Shown piece after piece: positions 1 to 9,201 of a stretch of 41,783 nt of DNA. Source of the stretch: Deltaproteobacteria bacterium (lineage in GTDB: Bacteria; Myxococcota_A; UBA9160; UBA6930); NCBI GenBank assembly GCA_019312665.1, contig JAFDCZ010000052.1, positions 1-41,783 of the forward strand, given 5' to 3'. The notes below the pieces were generated by a model. That model saw only the letters and a program-made list of their open reading frames with translations, was not told the DNA's origin and searched no databases. The number at the start of each line of letters is the position of its first letter. The stretch's first letter is position 1. The position numbers and the translations under genes are program-made.

Positions 1-1410
1 AAGGACGAACAGGCTCGGACCAAGCTTTGGGGTGGGCGCTTCCAGCAGGCGACCGATCCCGCGGTCGAGCGCTTCAGTGCCTCGGTGGCCTTCGACCAGG
101 CACTGGCCGAATACGATTTGCGCGGCTCGATCGCCCACGCCCGCATGCTCGGCAAGACAGGCCTGGTCGAAGCAGACGACGTCGATGCCATCGTGAAGGG
201 GCTCGAGGGCATCGGAGCCGATATCGAGGCCGGCCGCTTCGTGTTCGATGACGCCCTCGAAGACATCCACATGAACGTGGAGTCGGCTTTGCGGGAGCGC
301 ATCGGCCCCGCGGCGGGCCGCTTGCACACCGGCCGGAGCCGCAACGACCAGGTCGCGACGGATCTGACCCTCTACCTGCGCGATGCCGCGGCCGCCGCCG
401 AAGCCGGGCTGGCCCAGCTGCGTGGCGTCCTGCTCGAACGCGCCGGAGAGCACGTCGATACGGTGCTGCCCGGTTACACCCATCTGCAACGGGCGCAGCC
501 CGTGCGGCTGGCTCATCACTGGCTCGCCTATTTCGAGATGTGGACCCGGGACGCAGGGCGCTTCCGGGACCTCCGCGGACGGCTCGACCGGGCGCCGCTG
601 GGTTCCGGTGCGCTGGCGGGCTCCACCCTGCCGCTCGACCGGGCCCACACCGCCGAGAGCCTTGGCTTCGCAGCCCCCTCGCGGAACAGCATGGATTCGG
701 TGGCCTCACGAGATTGCGCACTCGAGTTCTTGTCCGCGGTGGCCATCAGCATGGTGCACCTCTCGCGCTTCGCCGACGAGCTGGTGCTGTGGTCGACGAG
801 TGAGTTCGCCTTCGTGAGCCTGGCCGACGCGTACTCGACGGGCTCGAGCCTGATGCCCCAGAAGAAGAACCCGGACGTGCCCGAGCTGGTGCGGGGCAAA
901 AGCGGCAGGGCAATCGGAAACCTGGTGACACTGCTGACGGTGATGAAGGGGCTGCCCCTCACCTACAACCGGGACCTCCAGGAAGACAAGGAGCCGATCT
1001 TCGATTCGGCGCGCACGTTGGGCGATTGCCTCGAGGTGAGCGCGGGCGCGTTGGCCACGCTCACGGTGAATGTCTCGCGCATGCGGGACGCGGCCAGCGA
1101 TCCGATGCTCCTGGCCACGGATCTGGCGGAGGCGCTGGTACGCAAGGACGTGCCCTTCCGCGAGGCCCATGAAGTGGTCGGCAAGCTGGTCGCCCATTGC
1201 GAGACGAACGATCTCGACCTGGGAGGCTTGTCCCATGAAGCGCTGCGAAGCTTTCATCCGGCGTTTCCCGCCGGGGCCGACGAGCTGTTGGCTCTGGAAC
1301 GGGCGCTGGAAGAGCGGGCCCTTCCGGGCGGAACCGCTCGTGCCCGGGTTCAAGAAGCGTTGATGGAAGCCGCAGCAAGGCTCGACCAGGAACAGGAGAA
1401 GGAAGCGTGA
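1..1410 (+). CDS. argH: Argininosuccinate lyase, 5'-truncated by window edge
   Basis: ArgH is a cytosolic homotetramer that splits argininosuccinate into arginine and fumarate, the last step of arginine synthesis. Frame 1 is open from the first base and reads KLWGGRF, the usual ArgH N-terminus, so the true start lies a few codons upstream of the window. A GTG at 85 is only an internal valine. Visible motifs are the HTGRSRNDQ stretch, TVLPGYTHLQRAQP, and the fumarase/lyase superfamily signature GSSLMPQKKNPD with its flexible catalytic loop. The gene runs to the normal C-terminal end. Its TGA overlaps the GTG of the next gene, so it heads an operon with lptM and the dap genes. No lysA is present between argH and dapF. 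Confidence 0.96.
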   Translation, partial: KDEQARTKLWGGRFQQATDPAVERFSASVAFDQALAEYDLRGSIAHARMLGKTGLVEADDVDAIVKGLEGIGADIEAGRFVFDDALEDIHMNVESALRERIGPAAGRLHTGRSRNDQVATDLTLYLRDAAAAAEAGLAQLRGVLLERAGEHVDTVLPGYTHLQRAQPVRLAHHWLAYFEMWTRDAGRFRDLRGRLDRAPLGSGALAGSTLPLDRAHTAESLGFAAPSRNSMDSVASRDCALEFLSAVAISMVHLSRFADELVLWSTSEFAFVSLADAYSTGSSLMPQKKNPDVPELVRGKSGRAIGNLVTLLTVMKGLPLTYNRDLQEDKEPIFDSARTLGDCLEVSAGALATLTVNVSRMRDAASDPMLLATDLAEALVRKDVPFREAHEVVGKLVAHCETNDLDLGGLSHEALRSFHPAFPAGADELLALERALEERALPGGTARARVQEALMEAAARLDQEQEKEA

Positions 1411-1625
1411 GGATGCGTGAACTCGGATTCGGACTGCTCTTGGTCGCCGGCCTGACACTCGGCTGCGGAAAATACGGCCCTCCGCTCCGCAACCTCCCGC
1501 CGGAGCCCACGCCCGAAGCCCTCCCGACCCCGGAGGCGGCGGCCCCAGAGGCGGCGGCCCCGCAGGAGACGGCCCCAGAGGCGGCGGCTCCGGCCGAGGC
1601 ACCGGCGGAGCCGTCTGCGCCGTGA
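1407..1625 (+). CDS. lptM: LptM-like small lipoprotein
   Basis: Small outer-membrane lipoprotein of about 72 residues. The signal peptide ends in a lipobox (AGLTLGC), followed directly by GKYGPPLRNLPP, which resembles the CGxKGPLxLP motif of LptM (YifL). LptM assists maturation of the LptDE lipopolysaccharide translocon. After the motif the chain is a proline/alanine/glutamate tail with repeated PEAAAP units, and the DNA there repeats as well (about 1531-1595). Position directly upstream of dapF matches yifL-dapF in Escherichia coli and supports the call. The start may be the GTG at 1407, overlapping the argH stop, or the ATG at 1413. The LptM role is inferred from motif and context. Confidence 0.75.
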   Translation: MRMRELGFGLLLVAGLTLGCGKYGPPLRNLPPEPTPEALPTPEAAAPEAAAPQETAPEAAAPAEAPAEPSAP

Positions 1626-2491
1626 GCCTCACGCCCTTCGTGAAGATGCACGGCGCCGGGAACGACTTCGTCGTGCTCGATGGCCTGCGCGCGGAACTCC
1701 CTCCGCTCGAGCCGATCGCCGCAGCCCTGGCGGATCGCCACACCGGCGTTGGCTTCGATCAGCTGCTGGTGGTGCGACCGAGCGCCAGCGCAGATTTCCG
1801 GATGGAGATCTTCAACGCGGACGGATCCCAGGTGGAGATGTGCGCGAATGGCATTCGTTGCTTCTTCAAGTACCTCCGCGACGCGGGCCACACCGATGCG
1901 AACGAAGTGCGGGTGGAAACACTCTCCGGTGTGGTCATCCCGCGCTGGGCCGGTGAAGGCCGCGTGACCGTCGACATGGGGCCGCCGATCCTCGCACCGG
2001 CCAAGATCCCGACGATGCTCGGCGATCCCGCAGGCGAAGGGCCGGTCCTCGACGTTTCTCTCGATGTGGGCGATCGATCACTCGAAGTCTCCGCCATCTC
2101 GATGGGCAACCCGCATTGCGTGACACGGGTCGAGGACCTCGACGCGTACCCGGTCGAGAGAGTTGGCCCGCTGGTGGAACATCACCGGGCGTTCCCGAAC
2201 CGGGTGAACGTCGAGTTCGTGCAGGTCGAAGATCGCTCGCGCATTCTCCAACGCACCTGGGAACGCGGCGCGGGAGAGACCATGGCTTGCGGCAGCGGCG
2301 CCTGCGCCGCGGCCGTGGCACTCATGCTACAGGGCCAGGTGGATCGCGAGATCGCCGTTGTGCTGCGCGGCGGCGTGCTGGATGTTACCTGGGAAGGTGG
2401 CACCAGCAGTGTCTTCATGACGGGACCAGCGTCGAACGTCTTCGCTGGCGAGATCGATCTGGTTGGGTTGGCCGCATTGGCAGAGGGATGA
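1622..2491 (+). CDS. dapF: Diaminopimelate epimerase
   Basis: PLP-independent racemase that converts LL- to meso-diaminopimelate for lysine and peptidoglycan synthesis in the cytosol. The 289-residue length is slightly above the usual 275. The N-terminus FVKMHGAGNDFVVLD is typical. The first catalytic cysteine sits in EMCANGIRCF and the second in ETMACGSGACAAAVA. The substrate-binding GNPH motif is also present. The GTG start overlaps the lptM stop (GTGA) and the gene ends in an overlap with the dapA start region, so translation is probably coupled. Confidence 0.97.
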   Translation: MSLTPFVKMHGAGNDFVVLDGLRAELPPLEPIAAALADRHTGVGFDQLLVVRPSASADFRMEIFNADGSQVEMCANGIRCFFKYLRDAGHTDANEVRVETLSGVVIPRWAGEGRVTVDMGPPILAPAKIPTMLGDPAGEGPVLDVSLDVGDRSLEVSAISMGNPHCVTRVEDLDAYPVERVGPLVEHHRAFPNRVNVEFVQVEDRSRILQRTWERGAGETMACGSGACAAAVALMLQGQVDREIAVVLRGGVLDVTWEGGTSSVFMTGPASNVFAGEIDLVGLAALAEG

Positions 2492-2493
2492 GC

Positions 2494-3366
2494 ATGTTCG
2501 AAGGTGTGCTGACAGCGCTGGTCACCCCGTTCCGGGATGGGACGGTGGATGAGCGCGCACTCCAGGAGCTGGTGGAGATCCAGATCGCCGCGGGTGTGGA
2601 CGGCCTGGTGCCCTGCGGCTCGACGGGCGAATCGGCCACGCTCAGCCACGGCGAACACCGGCGCGTGATCGAAGTGGTGGTGGCAGCGGCGCGCGGCCGG
2701 GTGCAGGTCGTGGCAGGCACCGGTTCGAACTCCACCCTGGAGGCCATCGAGCTCACTCGCCACGCCAAGGAAGCGGGTGCAGACGGCGCGCTCCTGATCT
2801 CGCCCTACTACAACAAGCCCACCCAGGAAGGCATCGTCCAGCACTATGCGGCGATCGCTGCAGAGACAGCCTTCCCGCTGGTCGTCTACAACATTCCAGG
2901 GCGCACGGCGTCGAACATCCTGCCCGCGACCTTTGCCCGGCTTGCGGAGATCGAGCAGGTGGTTGCCGTCAAGGATTCTTGTGGAGACCTCGACCAGGTC
3001 GCCCACATGATCGCCGCGACACCGGACGATTTCAGCGTGCTCTCAGGGGACGATTGGGCCACGCTTCCAATGATGACGTTAGGCGGAGCAGGAGTCATCT
3101 CGACGGCGGCCAACGTGGCACCTTCCGACGTGGTGGAGCTGGTTCGAGCACATAAGTCGGGGGATCTCGAGCGTGCAAGGGAAACCTACTACCGCCTGCT
3201 TCCGCTCTTCGACGTGCTCTTTTGTGAGACGAATCCGATCCCGTTGAAGGCAGCTCTCGCACTGCGTGGGTTGTGCAGCGACGAACTTCGCTTGCCGCTG
3301 ACACCGATCACGTCTCCGAACCGCGAGCGCCTGCAAGTCGCGATGAAGGAGTTTGGCCTCCTGTGA
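2494..3366 (+). CDS. dapA: 4-hydroxy-tetrahydrodipicolinate synthase
   Basis: Condenses pyruvate with aspartate semialdehyde in the first committed step of the diaminopimelate pathway. The 290-residue length is typical. Seen are the N-terminus MFEGVLTALVTPF, the CGSTGES pyruvate-binding motif, the tyrosine in VVYNIPGRTASNI, and the Schiff-base lysine in VVAVKDSCGD. The open frame extends far upstream inside dapF. I chose ATG 2494 because AGAGGG sits six bases before it and the N-terminus then matches the family; ATG 2488 (ATGA overlap with dapF) is the alternative. A second, divergent DapA-family protein lies at 16394-17482. Confidence 0.97.
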   Translation: MFEGVLTALVTPFRDGTVDERALQELVEIQIAAGVDGLVPCGSTGESATLSHGEHRRVIEVVVAAARGRVQVVAGTGSNSTLEAIELTRHAKEAGADGALLISPYYNKPTQEGIVQHYAAIAAETAFPLVVYNIPGRTASNILPATFARLAEIEQVVAVKDSCGDLDQVAHMIAATPDDFSVLSGDDWATLPMMTLGGAGVISTAANVAPSDVVELVRAHKSGDLERARETYYRLLPLFDVLFCETNPIPLKAALALRGLCSDELRLPLTPITSPNRERLQVAMKEFGLL

Positions 3367-4154
3367 GTGGACGCGTTCTCGTCGTTGGTGCGCTCGGCCG
3401 GATGGGAGAGCGGGTGCGGGCTGCCCTCGGGGAGCATCCGGCGCTTTCGCTGCGGGCGGCGCTCGAGGCGCCGGGCCATCCCCGATTGGGCCAGGAGATC
3501 GCGCCTGGGGTTCACCTCGAAGACGACGCCGGCGCTGCGCTCGATCGCTGCGATGTAGCGATCGTCTTCGCCAATCCGGCAGGCAGCCTCGACGTGGTGC
3601 GGGCAGCCAGCAACCGCGGAGTCGCCTGCGTGGTTGGAACCACCGGCTTTGATGCAGAGCAGCAGGCTGAACTCGAAGCGCTTGGGGAGAAGGTTCCGCT
3701 GGTCGTGGCGGCAAACTTCTCGGTCGCGGTGAACGTGCTCTTTCACCTGGCTCGGGAAGCGTCCCGCCTGCTCGGCGAAGATTTCGATGCGGAGATCGTC
3801 GAGCTCCATCATGCGGGGAAGGTCGACGCCCCAAGCGGCACCGCCCTGCGCCTGGGTGCCGCCGTGGCGGAAGGCCGCTCCCAGCGGCTCGCCGATCACC
3901 AGGTGCTGTCTCGGGAAGGCCTCACCGGGGCACGGCCGGCCGGCGCCATCGGTATCCAGACCCTGCGCGGCGGCGACAACCCGGGCGAGCATACGCTCCA
4001 CTTCGTCGGCCAGGGCGAACGCCTCGAACTCGCCCATCGATCCATGACCCGTGATCACTTCGCCCGCGGTGCGGTTCGTGCGGCAGCGTGGATCAGTGAG
4101 CGCGGGCCCGGGCTCTACGACATGGAGCAGGTGCTGGGGCTCGGAGACGCGTGA
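3363..4154 (+). CDS. dapB: 4-hydroxy-tetrahydrodipicolinate reductase
   Basis: NAD(P)H-dependent reductase that acts after DapA in lysine/diaminopimelate synthesis. The nucleotide-binding start VLVVGALGRMGERV is at the N-terminus, GTTGF is in the middle, and the DapB signature ELHHAGKVDAPSGTA carries the catalytic histidine and lysine. The length of 263 residues is usual. GTG at 3363 overlaps the dapA TGA. The open frame extends to 3273 but that part lies inside dapA. The downstream stop overlaps the GTG of the phosphatase gene. Confidence 0.97.
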   Translation: MSGRVLVVGALGRMGERVRAALGEHPALSLRAALEAPGHPRLGQEIAPGVHLEDDAGAALDRCDVAIVFANPAGSLDVVRAASNRGVACVVGTTGFDAEQQAELEALGEKVPLVVAANFSVAVNVLFHLAREASRLLGEDFDAEIVELHHAGKVDAPSGTALRLGAAVAEGRSQRLADHQVLSREGLTGARPAGAIGIQTLRGGDNPGEHTLHFVGQGERLELAHRSMTRDHFARGAVRAAAWISERGPGLYDMEQVLGLGDA

Positions 4155-4957
4155 CCGCCCCGAGCTCGCCCCAGGGTCGGCTCGTCACGGGCGTCTCCCT
4201 GGAGGAGCCAGAGCGGCTGTCCGTCGCAGGAGGGAACGCGGTCCTGTTCACGACGGCTGCGCCCGGCCGTGAGCTGAACGAGGATGCAGCCGGAATGTTC
4301 CCGCTAGGGCCAAGCGGCGTTCTCGCGGTTGCGGATGGGGTCGGCGGGCATCCGGCGGGCGAGAGCGCTTCGCGCAAGGTGCTCGAATGCCTGTGGGATG
4401 CACTGCTCGCTGCGGACCCGGCGGCGGATAGTCTGCGCACTCCGATTCTCGATGGGATCGAAGCCGCCAACCGGGCGCTCACCCTTCGCGGCACCGGTGC
4501 AGCCACCACCCTGGCCGTGGTCGAGGTGCGCGGGCGGGAGCTGCGCACGTTTCATGTCGGAGATGCGGCGATCCTGCTGGTTGGCCAGCGCGGGCGCATC
4601 AAGCTCCAGACGGTGGCCCATTCGCCTGTCGGATACGCCCAGGAGGCCGGCCTGCTCGACGAGCGAGAGGCACTCCAGCACGACGAGCGGCACTTGATCT
4701 CGAATGCCGTCGGAACGATCGACATGCGCATCGAAATCGGCAGCCCGGTGACGATGGCCCCACGCGACACCCTGCTGCTCGCGACGGATGGCGTGCTCGA
4801 CAACATGAGACAGCAGGAGATCGTCGACGCGATCCGAGCCGGGCCGCTCGACAGGAGCGTCGAAACGATTCGCACGACCTGCCGGAAACGGATGCTCGAC
4901 GAACACGGCGGCCCTTCGAAGCCCGACGACGCCACGCTGGTCGTCTTCCGCCCGTAG
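4151..4957 (+). CDS. PP2C-type Ser/Thr protein phosphatase
   Basis: PPM/PP2C metal-dependent phosphatase of 268 residues with no membrane segment, so probably cytosolic. Motifs are ELNEDAAGMF (about residues 41-50), LAVADGVGGHPAGE with the metal-binding Asp-Gly pair (about 58-71), FHVGDAAILLV, LLLATDGVLDN, and the C-terminal KPDDATLVVF. It is the last gene of the arg/dap operon, overlapping dapB by GTGA, and it faces a convergent Ser/Thr kinase at 5074-6399. A kinase-phosphatase pair acting on shared substrates is likely but is inference. Its TAG stop ends on the first base of a 109-bp palindrome. Confidence 0.92.
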   Translation: MTAPSSPQGRLVTGVSLEEPERLSVAGGNAVLFTTAAPGRELNEDAAGMFPLGPSGVLAVADGVGGHPAGESASRKVLECLWDALLAADPAADSLRTPILDGIEAANRALTLRGTGAATTLAVVEVRGRELRTFHVGDAAILLVGQRGRIKLQTVAHSPVGYAQEAGLLDEREALQHDERHLISNAVGTIDMRIEIGSPVTMAPRDTLLLATDGVLDNMRQQEIVDAIRAGPLDRSVETIRTTCRKRMLDEHGGPSKPDDATLVVFRP

Positions 4958-5065
4958 AAAAAGTCAACGAGCGGGGACGGGGTTTACAATTGACTTGTTG
5001 AACGGGGGCTTTGCCCCCGTTCAACAAGTCAATTGTAAACCCCGTCCCCGCTCGTTGACTTTTTC
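4957..5065. repeat. Perfect palindromic repeat A (REP-like dimer)
   Basis: Two 53-base arms are exact reverse complements around a 3-base loop (TTT at 5010-5012). Each arm carries the core GCGGGGACGGGGTTTA, flanked by its own short inverted ends AAGTCAA and TTGACTT, so the element reads as two inverted copies of a smaller unit. It sits between the convergent PP2C and kinase genes and begins on the last base of the PP2C stop codon. It would form a very stable hairpin and could act as a bidirectional transcription end. Related copies lie at 14683, 23943 and 28503. Confidence 0.95.
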
Positions 5066-5073
5066 GGCTCGCT

Positions 5074-6399
5074 CTACGAGAAGGAGCCCGCTTTGGCTTC
5101 GCGCCGGCCGCACCAGGGGCAGTGCCGCCAATGCGCTTTGGAGACGGGCCAGCGACAGCGCGGACAGCGATCCGGAAGATCCGGGTGGGACCAGGGCCGC
5201 TTCGGCTTCTGCTTGCACTCGGGGCAGTAGCGCATGAAGAGGCGCAGCTCCCCGTCACATCCTCGCCGCGGGCACGAGCGCTCGGCGGATGCATCGGGCC
5301 TTGTCTCGCGGCCGTTGCCTTCCAGCCGGCCCGGGTAGCACCAGGGGCAGGCGGTCCATTCCGCCCGGACGCCTCGCTCACACTCGGGACAGACGAGCGG
5401 ATAGCGGGTGATCTCGCGGAACGAGTTGTCGGGGCTTCCGCACCAGGGACACCAGGCCATGGCTTCGGCGATCGGGCCGTCGCAGCGATGGCAGCGGTAG
5501 CGCATGCCGAGGGCGGCGCCGTGCCGGCGCCGGAAGTGCTCGGCTTCGACCCCCATCGGCGAGCGCAGCTGGATCTGCGTGCGGCGGCGTTTTCGCGGCT
5601 TGGGTGCAGCCGCTTGCTCGGCTCGGTCGAATGCCAGTTCCAGAGCATGATGAAAGGTCATCGCATCGGGGTAGCGTCGCTTGGGATCGAAGCTTGCCGC
5701 CTTGCGGAGGACCGGTTGCACGGGCGGCGGCGCCTTGGCCAGAAAGCTCTTGGCGTTCGGCGGCGGCCATTCGAATGGCCAACCCGGGATCTTTCCTGTC
5801 AGGAGTTCATAGGCGATCAGTCCGACCGAGAAGACGTCGGAGCTGAGCCGAGGACGGCCATAGGCCTGTTCGGGCGCCATGTAGCCGAGCGTGCCGGCCT
5901 CGGTGTAGGTGGCCGTTGCGCCTTTCGCGAGGCGCCAGACCCCAAAATCACCCAGGGCCGCGCGGCGATCCTTGAAGATCATCACGTTCTCGGGTTTCAC
6001 GTCCCGATGTAGAACGCCCCGTTCGTGTGCGTGGGCCAACCCTGCTGCGATATCGCGGATGACGCTGAGGGCAATCGGCCCAGAACGACGCGCACCGACG
6101 TAATCCGCCAGGCTGCGCTCGGCCAGCTCCGTCGCCAACACGAACTGCCCATCGATCCAATCCGCGTTGTAGACCTTGAGCACGTTCGGATGGTCGAGAC
6201 GACGCGCCACCCGCGCCTCATGCTCGATGGCTGCGCGCCCGTGCTCTTCGATCTTCTCGGCGTCCGCCACCTTCAGCGCGACGAAGCGGCCCTCGACGGT
6301 GTCGCGAGCCTTCCAGACCGCACCGAACGAACCTTTCCCGATGGCTCGGTCCAGGCGGTACTTGCCGAGCCGGGTTCCTCTGCGAAGCGCTCTCGGCAT
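5074..6399 (-). CDS. Ser/Thr protein kinase with C-terminal zinc-ribbon array
   Basis: Hanks-type kinase of 441 residues. The kinase domain (about 12-275) has the glycine loop GKGSFGAV (21-28), the ATP lysine in ALKV (Lys43), the catalytic loop HRDVKPEN (131-138), DFG (151-153) and APE (175-177). There is no transmembrane segment. A basic linker with PRKRRR precedes a tail of four CxxC-type zinc-ribbon pairs (about 303-322, 337-354, 376-396, 412-430), each rich in CPWC or CPEC. The tail may bind nucleic acid, protein or metal; its role is unknown. The gene converges on the PP2C gene across repeat A. Confidence 0.93.
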   Translation of the reverse strand: MPRALRRGTRLGKYRLDRAIGKGSFGAVWKARDTVEGRFVALKVADAEKIEEHGRAAIEHEARVARRLDHPNVLKVYNADWIDGQFVLATELAERSLADYVGARRSGPIALSVIRDIAAGLAHAHERGVLHRDVKPENVMIFKDRRAALGDFGVWRLAKGATATYTEAGTLGYMAPEQAYGRPRLSSDVFSVGLIAYELLTGKIPGWPFEWPPPNAKSFLAKAPPPVQPVLRKAASFDPKRRYPDAMTFHHALELAFDRAEQAAAPKPRKRRRTQIQLRSPMGVEAEHFRRRHGAALGMRYRCHRCDGPIAEAMAWCPWCGSPDNSFREITRYPLVCPECERGVRAEWTACPWCYPGRLEGNGRETRPDASAERSCPRRGCDGELRLFMRYCPECKQKPKRPWSHPDLPDRCPRCRWPVSKAHWRHCPWCGRREAKAGSFS

Positions 6400-6456
6400 C
6401 GCGCGGATCCTAACGACCCCGGAGCGGTATCGAAGCCCCCGTTGCCGCCTCGTCTA

Positions 6457-7020
6457 CTACTTCTTCTTTTTCTTGAGCTCGGTGGCCTTGCGAGCGACGC
6501 GCACGGCGTCGATGGTGGTCCGGCGTTCGGCACCCGGCCCGAAGACCTCGGTACTCGAGGTCAACACGAAATGGAGCTTCCCTTCCTCCACCACGAAGCC
6601 CGACGCGTCCGCGATGAAGACGGGAACGGTCTTCTTCGTCATCCCAGGCACCGAGACATCCACGCCGGGAACCAGCCCGACGATCGTCTGCACCTCGAAC
6701 GCACCCTCGATCCTGTTGCCCTCCAGGATCGCATCGCCGCGAGTGATGAACTTGAGGCTGGCCGGGCCGGCCTTGCCCTCGACCCGCTTGACCGAAGCCT
6801 CGGTCGAGATCGCCAGGTTCTCCCCCTTCTGGCGAACGACGAGACTGCCCGTCATGACGAAGCGGACACCGGTCTCGCCGATCACCGTCTCGCCAACGAG
6901 ATCGTAGATACCGGCCACGTCGGAAACGGGGTCCGCAGCCAAGGCCGTGCCCGCCGGTAAGACGAGGGCGAGACCCAGAAAAACAACCAGCAGCCGGATG
7001 CGTTGGGGGAAGCGGTCCAT
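6457..7020 (-). CDS. Exported protein of unknown function
   Basis: A 187-residue protein starting MDRFPQRIRLLVVFLGLALVLP, with a signal peptide that probably ends after ALAA. The start is fixed by a strong GGAGGTGC ribosome site just upstream; the longer open frame to 7290 overlaps glnA and is not credible. The mature part looks like beta-strand-rich sequence (VRFVMTGSLVVRQKGENLAIS) and may be a lipocalin-like or lipid-associated fold, but I recognise no family. It ends in five lysines. It lies between the kinase and glnA on the same strand, 57 bases upstream of the kinase start. Confidence 0.8.
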   Translation of the reverse strand: MDRFPQRIRLLVVFLGLALVLPAGTALAADPVSDVAGIYDLVGETVIGETGVRFVMTGSLVVRQKGENLAISTEASVKRVEGKAGPASLKFITRGDAILEGNRIEGAFEVQTIVGLVPGVDVSVPGMTKKTVPVFIADASGFVVEEGKLHFVLTSSTEVFGPGAERRTTIDAVRVARKATELKKKKK

Positions 7021-7100
7021 TCTGCACCTCCTTGGACCCCCTATCCTGCGCCTGCCGCCGGTTCGGGGCAAGGGGATTCCCATCAAGTGCCCGGAGTGAA

Positions 7101-7131
7101 AGGGCCCCGCCGGCATTGCCGACAGGGCCCT
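7101..7131 (-). terminator. Hairpin terminator after glnA
   Basis: AGGGCCC (7101-7107) pairs with GGGCCCT (7125-7131), with an inner CGGC-ATT-GCCG stem. On the minus strand it lies about 20 bases past the glnA stop and is followed by CTTTC, a weak T-run. It probably ends glnBA transcription. Confidence 0.5.
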
Positions 7132-7153
7132 CGGAATCGATGCCGCTTTCGGC

Positions 7154-8569
7154 CTACATGTCGAAGTACAGCTCGAACTCGTGGGGATGCGGCCGGAGAC
7201 GCATCGGATCCACCTCATTCTCGCGCTTGTACTCGATCCAGTTCCGCACCGAGTCGTCGGTGAAGACGTCGCCCTTGAGCAGGAAGTCATGGTTCTCCTC
7301 GAGCTCGTCCAGGGCCTCCTCGAGGCTGGCCGGCATGGTCGGAATCGCGGCCAGCTCCTCCGGAGCCATCGCGTAGATGTCCTTCTCGAGCGGCTCGCCG
7401 GGATCGATCTTGTTCTCGATGCCGTCGAGGCCCGCCATCAGCATGGCGGAGAAGGCCAGGTACGGGTTGGCCGTCGGATCCGGGTAGCGGACCTCCACGC
7501 GCTTGGCCTTCGGGCTCGCCGAGTACATCGGGATCCGGCACGAAGCCGACCGGTTCCGAGCCGAGAGGGCCAGGTTCACCGGCGCCTCGAAGCCCGGCAC
7601 CAGGCGCTTGTAGGAATTCGTGGTCGGATTGGTGAAGGCCGCCAGCGATCGGCTGTGCTTCAGGATCCCGCCCACATACCAGAGGCCGAGGTCGGAGAGT
7701 CCGGCGTAGCCGTCCCCTGCGAACAGCGGCGTGCCTTCCTTCCAGATCGACTGGTGGCAATGCATGCCCGAGCCGTTGTCGTCGAAGAGCGGCTTCGGCA
7801 TGAAGGTCGCCGTCACGCCGTTCTGACGCGCCACCTGCTTCACCACGTACTTGAACTTGGTGAGCCGGTCGGCCATGTCCAGCATCGTCTCGAACCGCAT
7901 GTCGATCTCGCACTGGCCGGCAGTCGCCACCTCGTGGTGCTGCGCCTCGACGTGCAGGCCGACCTGCTGCATCGTCAGCACCATCTCGGTGCGGAGATCC
8001 TGCAGGGAGTCCGTCGGCGGCACCGGGAAGTAGCCCTGCTTGTGGCGTGGCTTGAAGGCCAGGTTGCCGCCTTCTTCTTCGCGGCCGGTGTTCCAGGCGC
8101 CTTCGACGGAGTCGACCTCGAAGAAGCCGTGGTTGGCCCCGGTCGAGAAGCGGGCGTCGTTGAAGACGAAGAACTCGGCCTCGGGGCCGAAGTACACCGT
8201 ATCCCCAATCCCAGTCTGTTTCAGATACGCCTCGGCCTTGCGGGCGATGTGGCGAGGGTCGCGGTGATACGGCTGGTGGGTGATGGGATCGACGATGTCG
8301 CAGATCAACACCAGCGTCGGATGGGCGAAGAATGGATCCATGAACGCGGTCGAGGCGTCCGGCACCATCAGCATGTCGCTCTCGTGAATCGCCTGCCACC
8401 CGCGGATGGAGGAGCCATCGAAGCCCATGCCATCTTCGAACGTCGACTCCTCGACCTCACCGATGGGGAAGGTGCAATGCTGCCACGTACCCGGCCAATC
8501 GATGAACCGGAAGTCCACCATCACCGCGTTGTTCTCTTTGGCCAGTTCGAGGGCCTGTTTGGGAGTCAT
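7154..8569 (-). CDS. glnA: Glutamine synthetase type I
   Basis: GlnA makes glutamine from glutamate, ammonia and ATP and forms a cytosolic dodecamer. At 471 residues it has the normal length for type I enzymes. Seen are the beta-grasp start, the Asp-latch region FDGSSIRGW, the ATP-binding region [21 protein letters not shown], and the C-terminal [21 protein letters not shown] tyrosine in [10 protein letters not shown] aligns with the adenylylation tyrosine (Tyr397 in E. coli), which suggests GlnE control. ATG 8569 has AGAGGAA upstream; the longer frame runs into glnB. It follows glnB by 88 bases, a gap holding a G-rich run, and shares the sigma-54 promoter at 9141. Confidence 0.98.
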   Translation of the reverse strand: MTPKQALELAKENNAVMVDFRFIDWPGTWQHCTFPIGEVEESTFEDGMGFDGSSIRGWQAIHESDMLMVPDASTAFMDPFFAHPTLVLICDIVDPITHQPYHRDPRHIARKAEAYLKQTGIGDTVYFGPEAEFFVFNDARFSTGANHGFFEVDSVEGAWNTGREEEGGNLAFKPRHKQGYFPVPPTDSLQDLRTEMVLTMQQVGLHVEAQHHEVATAGQCEIDMRFETMLDMADRLTKFKYVVKQVARQNGVTATFMPKPLFDDNGSGMHCHQSIWKEGTPLFAGDGYAGLSDLGLWYVGGILKHSRSLAAFTNPTTNSYKRLVPGFEAPVNLALSARNRSASCRIPMYSASPKAKRVEVRYPDPTANPYLAFSAMLMAGLDGIENKIDPGEPLEKDIYAMAPEELAAIPTMPASLEEALDELEENHDFLLKGDVFTDDSVRNWIEYKRENEVDPMRLRPHPHEFELYFDM

Positions 8570-8657
8570 CGGTTCGTTCGTTCCTCTTGATTGGGGGAGG
8601 GGGGGGTTGGGCTGCGGGCTCCGCCTCCATCGGTCTGCCACAGCCTGCGGGGCCGAG

Positions 8658-9095
<438 letters not shown>

Positions 9096-9140
9096 TCACA
9101 ACGGCCTCAGGACATAGCCTGTTCTCAGGCCTGGATCAAA

Positions 9141-9156
9141 GCAACTGCGGTGCCAA
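9141..9156 (-). promoter_or_regulatory. Sigma-54 promoter of glnB-glnA
   Basis: On the minus strand the sequence is TTGGCACCGCAGTTGC. It is a full match to TGGCAC-N5-TTGC, with GG and GC separated by exactly ten bases. Transcription would start near 9130, giving a 5' leader of about 130 bases before glnB. Nitrogen genes are classic RpoN targets, so the match and context agree. Confidence 0.85.
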
Positions 9157-9201
9157 CGGGAAGAGCGCGAATCGTCCCCGGATCGGCTGGATTCGGCAAC
9201 G

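Noticed and set aside
706..1743. 345-residue minus-strand open frame over argH and dapF
   Set aside because: Antisense shadow of clear genes, rich in Arg, Pro and Ala.
7181..8590. 469-residue plus-strand open frame
   Set aside because: Antisense to glnA, with no recognisable domain or ribosome site.
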